Below, piece after piece: positions 23,401 through 35,500 of a stretch of DNA of 64,000 nucleotides. Below the pieces are notes generated by a model that was not told the origin of the DNA, searched no databases, and was given only the letters and a program-made list of their open reading frames with translations. A program made the translations under genes and the position numbers. The number at the start of each line of letters is the position of its first letter. The stretch's first letter is position 1. This DNA comes from Amaranthus tricolor. Lineage: Eukaryota; Streptophyta; Magnoliopsida; Caryophyllales; Amaranthaceae. Where the stretch lies: assembly GCF_026212465.1 (NCBI RefSeq), contig NC_080049.1:1805460-1869459 (forward strand), read 5' to 3'.

Positions 23401-26400
23401 TAAAAGGTAATTCCTTTGAAATTTTCGTTATAAAAGGTAATTTTCGTTATACAAGGTAATTTTGTCAGACGTATTGAGCACCCTAGAACTTTGTAATTCC
23501 TTTGAAATTTTCGTTATGAAAGGTAATTTTATGAACTTATCCCAAATTTTTGTAATTATACATAAATACAACTTTGGTTAGACGTATTGAGCACCCTAGA
23601 ATTTAGATGATTTTTGCTGTGTTTTTTTAAAATCCCTTTGGCCAATCCTTTTCCTCAATATTTTCTAGTATCCTGTATAAAAGGTGTTTCTTGCAATTTT
23701 ATGCGGTAGAACTAAATTTACTGCGTCGACAGTTGAGCTTTTCTGTGTCGTAAGCCAGTATGTCCTAAACTGGTTACAATTTGCTGCATGAATCTATTAT
23801 TTGTGCAAAACAACTATTCTATGGTACAATGTGTCACAAAACAACTTTTTCTTTTATCAGGTTTTTCAATGTGTTAATGCAACCTGTGGGTACTTCTATC
23901 ATCCTCTATGTGTTGCAAAACGGTTATGTGTTAAAGATGCTACGACTGCTGCTGTTGAAGAACTTGCAAATAAGATTCTTTTTGGAGAGTCATTTACTTG
24001 CCCCCTGCATATCTGTTTCAAATGTAAACAAGGAGAAGATAAGACCAACCCTGAAATGCAAATGGCAGTTTGCAGACGTTGTCCAAAGGCATATCATAAA
24101 AAATGTTTACCCAAGTAAGTTTTATTGTAAAATTCAAGATCTTTTTATACGAGTTGTTTTAGGTTGTCACTTGGTTTCTTTGTGTTCCAGGGACATTGCT
24201 TTCGAAGAAGATGAAGATGCCAACATTAATCAAAGGGCTTGGGAAGGTCTATTGGTAGACCGTATCTTGATATATTGCTTGTAAGTGAAATTGAAGTTTA
24301 TGTTGCCAATCACGCATATTTTTGAAAATACATGTTATGCTTATTGTTAAATGTTTCTTCAGACAACTAAGTTTTATCTATTATGCACAGAAAGCATGAG
24401 ATTTTGGATGATTTAGGGACTCCTGCCAGAGATCATATCATTTTTCCTAGCAAGTTTAAAAAGGATAATGCAGCTTCTACTGTTGCACCCAAAAAGTTAA
24501 CGCCTTCTTTGAGGGCTCCATCTCAGGCGGTGCCTACTTCGGAGTCCAGGAAGAAAGCTATTAATGACAGTGATCCAGATAAAAAGATTGCCATAAGAAT
24601 CCCTAAACTGCAAAGAAGCAATACATCCAAAAAGTTGGCCCCTGAAAAGAAGTCAGTTTTGGTCAAAACTGATGAGCGCAAGTATTCTCGACAGTTGAGT
24701 GTGGTCAGTCCTATCAGTATTGAGAAACCTGAGGAAGTTGAATCTATCCAAACAAGTAAAATTGGAGTCAAGACACCTGAACCACAGTTAGATTCTGATT
24801 CAGAAAGAAGGTAAAGTTCATATCTGGTGTAGGATCTGCAGATTCTTTTTTATTTAGCTTCTTCAAATATCTTATGTATCTTCTTTTAACTGAATTTTTT
24901 TTTTGCAAGTTTTTTGATCATAAGTTTTTTATTTGGTATTGCATTGTAGGATTCTGGATTTGATAAATGAAGCTTCATCTATAATAACTTTAGATGATAT
25001 CATTGCCAAACATGAAAAATCAATTTCTAGTCGTTCATATCAGCAGAAAACCGATTCCTGTAAGAGCATTACAATGGGGAAAGTAGACGCTTCTTGCGAG
25101 GTATCATTTGTTGACATCATAACTGAGTTATATGTGATGCTATGATATTATAGCATGCTACATTAATTGATATTTTTGTTGTTTGATTCTTTTATTGGAG
25201 CATGTATGTGGATAAAAAGTAGTATTTCCTTGGATGATGGAGGTAGTTTGGATATTGGGGATGTATGGTAAAAATTACTTATTGGACAATATTAACTTAT
25301 TTAGACACAAATAGATGGCTGGGTGATCAAACCATCTAATGCTAGTGTATGCTAGTGTTTGGAAATTAGTTGGTTGAGATAACTTATTGCTAGGAATCAA
25401 CTATATTTGATCAAGCTATCTTTGAACAAGAAAACAGTTGTTCAGTATCAGCTATAAGCCATTAGCCAAACACGCCCATTGTTTGATGGATTATGCCATA
25501 TGATGTTCTCATTTATCTAGCTTCACATGTATTATGTAGGCTGTTCGTGCAGCTAGTAAAAAACTAGCTGCAGGCTATGAAGAAGACGCCAATAATATTT
25601 GTGGGCGAAAGGTCGTGATTCAAATGGCCAATTGGAAGGTAATTTTCACAAGTTGTGTTATGTATTGCTTTCGTACTATGTTCTCTGATCTTCTACGCAT
25701 TGAGGTACTTAAGAGCAAATAAGTGTTTCTACTATAATCGTTCTCAACAATGAGTATGGCTTTTGATTGGTTACTGACCTTTAATTTTGGTTTTGCTTAG
25801 TTAATGTAGTTTTCTACTTCTGGTTAGTATAAGATCTTGCAGTGCCTATGAAACTTGTCATTGGTCAAGGGAATATTAGAGAGTTTAGTTGGATGCAACC
25901 TTTCTACTATTTGGTGTAAAGTTGATAATTGTGGAACACCATACTTTGTGGCCAGCTACCCATAGTTTAAGATGACTTATAAGAGATGAATTAATTGATA
26001 ATTTAAGGGGTTTCAATCTAATACGAGGAAGGGTAAACACAAATCTGCATAGAATAGACACAATTTCTTCTTGTAGAACAATGCATGATCTATTTGCCAA
26101 ATGAAGAACAATTTTTGGCTTGTTGCTCATGCCAAAGTGCTTGACTTCAGCCATGGAAGATCCTAGTGTTAGTAATATACAATTTGCTACATAGTTTTGT
26201 TAATTTTGTGAAAGTTGGCCTTGAATGTGCATATTTTGGTTCACAATATGCTATGGGATCAGCAAATTAGGCAACACCTATAGATCTTTTGTAAATTTTT
26301 TAAAGCCCTTTGTAGCGAAGCCTCTAAGTTGGTCGTTTTCTGTCTAATTAGCTATACCTTCAAAGCACCTTTTAGTGATGCCATCAAATTTATAATCTTG

Positions 26401-29400
26401 GCTTCTTGCTCCTTACCAAGGTGTTGTAGTATTTTCACCTTATCAGGTTAGCCCAGGCGTGACACGGAAGCATATAAGTGTAAGACGAATTTGGTAGATA
26501 TTTGGCTCTGCTGCTACATGGTAACTACTAGTGCGCTAAAATTTCATACAAAAAACTATGTCCTTTTTGACTCTCCCGTAAAAATATTCCATTTATCTTG
26601 TTAACTCTATATTTGGGACACTCTATTCTACTCTCCGTCGCACTAAAAAATCCACTTAGCAAGTTGTGTTTCACAACATTTTACCACTTGTCACTAGCCA
26701 GTCACAAATTCTTGCGCAATTTCTATGAAAAGAGAAGAGACTGGGAGCTTTGCAATTCTTGTAGATGTCATCTGTCATCTACCTCTACCTCTATCCTGTC
26801 TTGTACTTGATTTTTAAACCTTATCTAGACTACGTCTAATATGCTTCCATCTGTTGGTTTCTCTTTCCAATCTCATTATTTTGAAGGTTTTTCGCCTTTT
26901 ATTTCAATAATCATAAGTTTCTAAGACCTTAAAAGTGGCTAGCGGGCCAGGTTTGTTGGGTTCAGGCCCATAGATCATCACAATCATCGTGTTTCACAGA
27001 TAGAATTTTAGATTGGATTAACAAATTTATGTTTTTGGTGGTCATAGGTGTAATATTGGGGTATTTTTTCACTGGTCAATACCCTTTTGGATGACAAAAC
27101 TCTAATTCTAGAGTCTAGAATGGGTGTCTAGGGTTGTTTTTTCATTCTACCTGCTTACTTTTGAGATTTCAGGGTATGGTTGCGTAGCTATGTAGACAAA
27201 CTTTTTATACTTCATGTGAGGTTTTTGCCTTCTATTTTCTTTTTATTCCAGGATCATTCTTGTTTCATTTATCAAATCCACTGCTCGGTTTTTCAGATTT
27301 TAAAGTTTCCACCAAACGACTTATGGGCTAACAGTATAGATTATAATAATTTGATAATGGATAGTTGGTCGTTGAATGGATTAATGTGATTGGGTTGCAG
27401 GATGTACTTTATAACTAGGCTGAGATAACCAGTATGATAGTAGCTCATTTAGTCATTGCAATTTCAAATAATACAGTGGATGAAAAACTCACATTTTTGC
27501 CAATGTTATACAGATTATAATTAGTTGTATAGCCTGACAATCTCTTTCCTGGACATATTTCGTCCATTGACTTTTGCTTGTATATTTCTTATTCTTGATC
27601 AGCAAAAGTAACTTTTTGTAAAACTTCTCCAATTGTAATATTAGTTGCTCGTTTTAGTGGATAACACTCTCACGAAAAGATGAATGTACCATGCAATGGA
27701 GCAAAGATCCATTTGTTAATGTTTAAGGGCTATATGTGTATATCAGTATATCGAGGTTTCTATTTTTATGGCCTGAATGGTTGATAACTTCCTTTGGTCA
27801 ATGCAATTTATAACCTTTTGGTACATTCTTTATTAGCAGTTCGACTGATTTAGTTGCTCAAGTCTAAGATCTTTGCATAGGAGCCTTCTAATCAGTGGTG
27901 GATCTAGGGGTAAGCACCAATGTATTGAAGTAAATAAATAGATAAATTCTAAAATTTTCAGTAGGATGTTGTTTGTAAATTAAACAACCCAAAAAATCAT
28001 TACTTTAAACTGACTGGTACGAGCATTATAATACAATAATAATCCGAAAGCAATGCCACAATAATATAAAAAAGGGAGATAAAACCATCAACAACGTAAC
28101 AAAGTTATTATTTTCTACTCATGCCTACGTGAAGACTGAAGTTCCTTCTCAAAATTTTTATTGTTTTAAATCATGGGTAGCACGTGCTACCCAAGGTTAT
28201 ATACTGCACATGCCTATGCTTCTAGTTATACGCTTATTCCTCCATGGTCTTTCTACTAGTTAACCTCATCGCCTTTTCCTTCCAAAGTCAATATGTAAAA
28301 CCTTTCTACATTGTTTTGTTCTACTTGGTTGTTGATGAGATCAATGAAATAAGTTAATTAATGAGTGTTTTGATTGAGAGATTATTTAGCTAAATAAAAA
28401 TCATACCCCATAATGTATGAGTACATAGCCATCTGTTGTCAGGTTTCAGTTGTTTGTAGCTGTTGGTTTGGCTAGCTTATTGTGAGAGTTGATTATCCAA
28501 TTGTTTGTTATTGTACTTATTTTTCATACTAAAAAGGGAAAAAAAAAAAATTTTTTTCGAAGATAAGAAACATTTGTTGTTTTATATTCCCTCAATTTCT
28601 ATTTGTCCTTCCCATAAGGAATTATCTCAGGAATGATGAAAAGTTGAAATTTTGAAATGGTAGAGATATTATCTTATTGAATTATAAAGTTAATGGAGAT
28701 AAAGTGGGGACTATAAGTATTAAAAAATATACAAAATAAAATTAGCGAAAAAAAATGAGCACCACAACCATAAAAAAATGTTAAATAAAGTTGAGAAAAC
28801 ATGTGGAGACCAAAAACTAAAAACTATTGAAATAAAGTTAGTGGAAAATTTGTGGGGAACAAAAGCATTAAAAAATTTTTAAATTAGGATGGCTAAGGCT
28901 AATCATGTCTACAAATTTTGTAATATAAAAAGAAACATTCTTTAGGGGAACAATAAATGGAACCGCCTGACGCGAAGGGAGTAGTAGATTAGCTGGAAAT
29001 ACAATCAGGTTTTCTGGTTCTGAACATACTTTTGACATTGATTATGTATTGCCCCCCTTATTGCAGGGCAAGCTCAGAGTTTACCTTGCTCCTTTCCTTC
29101 ATGGTATGCGCTATACATCGTTTGGTCGTCATTTTACCAAGGTTGAGAAGCTTAAGGAGGTACATTACCCTATTTTGATGGCTGAGAAATTGCTGTTATT
29201 GCTACTGCAGCATGGTATTTGTCTTGTTAAATTTGTTCATTAAGATGAGCTCTAATTGCATCATTCAATGTTGGTCTTAGAGGTCAAAATTTAACCTTTA
29301 CCTTAAATGTCATTTAGCCCAAGCTAACTTCCTAACACTGACCTGTTCTTGTCATTTAGTTCTTCTGGTCCTTGTAAAATGCATTTGCACCGAAATTTGA

Positions 29401-29473
29401 ACTAAAATGTCTATGTTCTTGCTGCACAGTGAGTGTTGTAGGAAGCTAAAATAACAAAATTTAAGTTTGGAAG

Positions 29474-29513
<40 letters not shown>

Positions 29514-32500
29514 CCTGTCTGTTGTAATTTAATTCTATACGCTTTCTGAGTATTAGTGTATCTTTTTTGTTGGGGTGATATGTAAACTAAAAATTACTCC
29601 CTCCATTCCTAATTGCTGTTTACAATTACCATTTTGGGTGTTCCAAATTGATGCTTCCTTTATTACTTTATCTGTCTTTTACTGAAATGTTTCTCCCACT
29701 CTTAAATATTTTTTAGTGTTTCTTCCACTGTCTTCTCTGGCTCCTTCCTTATCCCCACAACTCAGTGTCACAATTACGTCAATTATAAATGTTGACCGGG
29801 GGCAGTTTTAGAAAAGCCTCCAAGAGCGTTTGACACATACAATAGCTGCATTAAAATAAAACTTGTGTTCTTGAGTTACCAAGAAGCAATTTGTTACGTC
29901 AACAACTATTAAGTGTTGCCCAAAGGTAATGATGCCATATAGAAGTTATAGAATAAAATGACCTGAAGCCTTTCTGAGAGGATTTGCGGAAGCATACTGT
30001 TTAAAATCCATCAATTTATTTCTTTGTGAGAGCACCACGGAATTGCCATCAACAGCTGTCTTTTGCACTTCAGCAAGCAGACTACTACTTTTTTCTTCTC
30101 TTCTAAGCCACATCTCAATTTTTATAGAATACATCTGTACTTAACTCATCTTAACAAGGCTTACAATAAATGCCATAAAGGAGTGCAGGGAGACAGGACA
30201 AACTGGCATATTCCTCCTCATTTAATTCTTTGTAATCTAAAACTTTCGTTTCTTGATAACGCCTACTGTGGGAGCTTCTTTTAACATCTGGGCACAAAAC
30301 AAGCTTCAGATGCAGTTTTCTTCTCGCAACATTTGCAAGATTAATCATAATAACACAAGGTGCTCTCTGTTCACCATCTCACCTTTTTGAAAGACTCAAA
30401 ACGGGTTCTTCTTTCCCTATCCTTAAAGCAAAATTTTGATGGTTCCAATCACCATTCCATTTTAACATTTTTAAAAATAAGAAAAATTGTTAAAAACTAC
30501 CTATAAAAAGTGGTCTTTTGTGAAAAACTACCTACAATAAAGTTTTTCGTCAAAAATTACCTAAAAAATATAGTTTATTTGTCAAAGACTACGATATTGA
30601 CCGTTATCTTTAACATTGACCAACATGTGATATGCACATGACTTCATTTTCAACCTCAACTCACCCTTTCATTCCCAGAAATCAGTAGCATTTTCAACCT
30701 TCATCTTCAACAAAACCTACTATGAATGTCCATGAACAGCACATGCATTCCGCATCCAATAGATGAACAACTATCAATACAAGACCATTTATTCTTATTA
30801 TTATTTCTTCTTTTACACTTGCTCATTTTGTTCTCTTCTCCTACCTCTTAATTGAATCTTTTGTGATTCAAAATTTGAAGTTGAAAATTGCCAATTGATT
30901 ACTGCTATTTTGTTTGTTGGGAAGGGGAAAGCTAGAGATTGAAGATCTAAAGGGGGTTAATTTTATTTACCCTAATTTTGTTTTTTTAAAATTGTTTTGC
31001 TCATTAAATATAATAGTTCCCGTTGGTTTTAGCGGAAAATGGATATCTTCTGTTACTAGGTAGTCTTTGACAAATAAACTATATTTTTTAGGTAGTTTTT
31101 GACAAAAAAATTTATTGTAGGTAGTTTTTCACAAAAGACTACTTTTTGTAGGTAGTTTTTAACAATTTTTCCTTAAAAAAAATAGCCTTCTTAAGTATAC
31201 AGTATCTTGAGAATTCTGGGATTGTCAATTCATATACGTCAATTGTTGTTTATAAGTTCACTATTTCTTGACTAGTAATATATAAGTTTAAAAGGGTGAG
31301 AAGGTAAGTGAATTTAGCAGTATCAGAAACCTTGTGCATGATGTTTTTACTCTTGACTCTAACTTGGCTTTTTTTGATATTAACCTGGGTTTTGTCATTG
31401 CACTTTAATATTAACTTGGCTTTTTTAATTATACATATCTTCTTGAATTTTCTTGTGTCATTATTCCACTTATAAACTCTAAATTATCTTTCATGTTTTA
31501 TAGGAAAAGATGTGGTTATGATAAGAGTGTAATGAATTTTTGTCAATGATAGATTTTTTATTCTTACAATTTGATATGCACAGATTCTTGTGAGAGACCA
31601 TTCTCTAATTGGGCCAACCCATTATATAATTTTTAAAATATTGTTAGTAGGCATTAAGATTGATGTAAGTAGACATTTAAGGTATTCAAAGTAGGCATTA
31701 AGAATAAGGTAAGTAAATATTAAGGATAATATAAATAGGCATTAAGAATACAGTAAGTAGGAATAAATCTTTATGGACTGCGCTTGAGATACGTCTCTCA
31801 AAGAGACGGTCTCTCAAGAGACTAGTTTGATATATTTGGTGTAGTTTACTCTTGATTCGTTGTCAGCCTTGATGAATTTTCTGAAATCTTTGGTTCTCTT
31901 TGCAGGTTGCTGACACATTGCATTGGTATGCCAATGAAGGTGACACGGTATGAGTTTCATTTACTATGATGCTTTCAGTTTTTCCATTATGTTTTATGTA
32001 TACTTTACGTTTGTGGTTTTTCATTCACATATCAGTACTAGTCAGTTATGTTGTATTTGAGTATAAATACCAATCAATAACTGAAGTCACACTAGATTGT
32101 TAATTTTGGGTATTGTTATGTTTATGCATTGTTGTAGTGTCACAGTTATGGATTATGGAAAGGAACTAAAATTCCGACAAAGTATCAAGTATGATGTCAC
32201 TTATGAAAAGATATGCCATATATTGTTTTGTCGAGGAAACAAATATTTCTCTTTACTCATTATTCATGTAGAATAAGTGCTTGAAGAAATAAATGCAACT
32301 ATTTGGCTATTGCCCATTCTTGTACAACATTATGTGGTTACTCTTTCCAATTAATTTTTTTATTTAAATTTGTTTACAGACATTTTTTGCATAAAATGGT
32401 TGTTATCTGCAGCATTTTTGTTCATCGACTTGATACTTAACCAGCCGAATAAATTACTTGGTTTTTCGGTGTACTAAATGATGTGGAGTAGCTAAAACTT

Positions 32501-35500
32501 CAAAAAGTATGCGCAACACACTAATAATATTCTATAACATAGCTTGTTGTTTTGGATTAGGAAAAAGATTTCTAATTAGATGTTTCATGAATTTCATTAC
32601 TGAAACTCTGTATGTAATTGTTAGAACATGACTAAAATTTATGAAGCTAGTCTTTGTTTATTTAAGCTAAAACTTGGTGCTGGATTCAAGAATTGAGATT
32701 ATGATTCATGGGGCTATCCTCGTCAAAGTCCTTTTCTCTTAGATTGAGTTATTCACGAAAACTCCCAGGAGTTGTATTCCGGGATATGGTAGGTAACCTG
32801 CAGATTTTCCATGTAGGGGCAGGTTGAAATGATTGAAACTCAGGGCTTTTGTATTGCAAACGTGCTCCTGTTATACGTTATTAACTGTAATTGTGGCTTT
32901 GGATAACATGTTTGAACAAATATTCATTGGTCAACACTAGGAAAAATATCTCGGGTTAGGACATTAGGCTGCCTTGTAAGGTTTTTTGTGTGTACTTAAG
33001 TTAAATGATTTAGGACTGCCAATATGGTGCTGAGCTGGACAGAGATTAGCTCGTTTCTTAAAGAGTATTGTATGTGTTGTCGAATCTATTTTGTGGACTC
33101 TGTTTTTCTTGAAATACATGTTTTCAATTTATCTAGAAAATTATGGAAGGGAATCAAAGTGTGGAATACTTTTTCGTTTTCTTGTCTAGGAGTTGAGGTC
33201 ATGTTCGTGATCGTCCTCTTTTCAGGAAATTATAAAAATTAGTCTTGATGCCCTACTTCCCCTACTGACTGTGTTAAATTGTGTTTCAAATTGGCATTGG
33301 CTTGCTTGAGAAATGATAATCTCACTAAAACTTGTTTCTACAGAAGAAAGGTGTTACTGGAGATCTAAGATGTAGCCTTCTCGATTCTATTGCAATAGCC
33401 AATATTTGGTTTTGACTCTTGGATATTTGATGAAATCTAATTCACCAAATTACTGATGCTTTGTTGTATGATAAAATGCTGTGAACAGATTGTTGATTTC
33501 TGCTGTGGAGCTAATGATTTCAGTTGCCTTATGAAACAAAATCTGGAAAGTAGGGGGTTAAAGTGCAACTACAAAAACTATGATCTTTTTCCGCCGAAGG
33601 TTCGACTCATATATAACTATAAGCTGTTAATTTTTTTTTTACTCTATTTCTTGATATGCTTTACTAATGGGAGTAACTTTCAGATAGGATGAATAGGGTT
33701 AAGCTGTTTTAAGGCAATGTAAGTTCAGACGAGGGAGTCCAGGTTGACAGTGGTACGGTGGGAAAGGGCATGCTTAGGGTACTTTACTAATTTGGTTGTA
33801 AACTGTAACTTCATCAGTTAAAACGGTTTGATGGGAGCTGTAAGGGACCTAGGGGTAGATGGGAAGGTGGTCTTGGAAGGGCCAAGGGGGCTAGGTTGTG
33901 TTTGATATGTGAGATATAAGTCTTCGTCATCCTGATTACCCTTCCTCTAGGCTGCAATTGAAAAGAAACAAAGGTGAGAGCCATGTTAATATTCATCATT
34001 CATGTTAATTGGCTCATGCATCAACATATTTCAATTTAGAGTTGGCTGTGGGATTAGTTGAGTCGTCAATATTCACATTCTCTTGACTTTTTAAACTCCT
34101 AATACCTGTAATTGTCAGACTTGGCATTCGGCCACCAACTCGGACTCGGTAGACACGACTCGGTTTTCGATGCTGAATATGAGTCGGATTTTCCAGGGAG
34201 AAAATGGATTCTATTATAAATCAAAGTATCACAGATCTAGAAATCAGGCTCCAAACCAAGGGTAAGGGATATTAAAAAGTTCTTTTAGTGACCATCATTG
34301 GCAAGCATAAATCTCAATTTGATGATGATTGAAAGACGCAAAGAGTAGAGGGAGAGAAAGGGAATGCAGAGAGGAGAGAGAGAGAGAGAGAGAGAGAGGG
34401 GATGCTAAGAGGTTTGGAGCAACAGGATGGAGTATGAATATGGTGAGCTGCTGTGTGGGTTTCTTCATCACTTTCTTTTTCCTTTTTAAAATTGAAATTT
34501 TAGGAGCGGAAAGAAGTTTTAGGAGAGAAATTTACAGAACTATCTATTCTCTCTCTTGCTTTGGAAATGAAACAATTTAAGCTCATTTGGCTGTACGTGT
34601 CACGTTTTTACTTTACCAAAAAGTTTCAGTCTTGTCTCTTTACCATTTTCTGTTGATACTGTTTTAGTCCATATTATGTTGCAAAATTTTCCATGAATTT
34701 ATAAAAATAAATTTTGATTTCTTATCTCTCCAAATCCAACTTAGAAAACTAGGAACTTCATAAAATGTCTCCTAAGTCCTAGAAATCAGAACCTTTTGAG
34801 TTTGACTCTGAGATCCATACCCAAGTCGGACACTCGTATTTGAATTTGAATCAAAGTGTAGCTTCTGCCTTGTTACATCAACTTACCATGGAATTTCTGT
34901 TAAAATGTTATTTCAAATCTCGAAGTAAAATAAGTAGAGTTATTTTGTGTTGTTAGATTTAGGGAAAAAAACTAGTGTTTAATCAGATAGTACATTGAGT
35001 AGCGCAGAGAGAACGAGAGACTAATTTGAAATAATTAGTGCGAGAAATATGTGATTTGAGGAATGTGGAGTAAGAGAATAAACCCAAAGATATTGAAGAG
35101 ATGAAGTAGCTGGTGCTTTGCAAATGCACCTGACTAGTTTTGGAACTGGCTGATGTATTTTTCTGACTTCTGCAAGTATTTTGGTAAGGGCTGATAAAAT
35201 CTTAAACATGCTGTTTTCTATTCCCTTTTTCATTTTAGCATGTGGTCAACATACAACTATTTTGTTCCCACGGGTCTCCTTCAACCTGACCCCTACAAAT
35301 GTCTTCTCCATCTTGTTCCCACTGACTTCTATTATGTAACTAGACATCTTAGTTTTGGCATGTTGACTCAATCTGGCTGTTGAAATTTTCCTTCAGAATT
35401 GTATTTATCAGTTGATCTGGTGCTTTGATATCGAAATGATAACCGTGAAGTTAATTTTGATGAACACTCTTGCAGAATGATTTTTGCTTTGAGACAAGAG

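Larger units (their letters stand above)
29160..31905 (+). other. EDM2 intron 12, 2.7 kb, multiple insertions
   Basis: Contains a 37-T run (29477-29513), the start of another Stowaway-like sequence (TACTCCCTCCATTCC near 29596) whose other end I cannot find, an antisense gene-like fragment (29946-30348), a long-TIR element (30481-31171) and a GAGAGAC-type MITE (31588-31821). Confidence 0.7.

Noticed and set aside
25885..26154. Ty3-gypsy protease fragment in EDM2 intron 11
   Set aside because: Only a few residues (LHLANRSCIV) fit, and there is no flanking gag or RT, so it is noted but not claimed.
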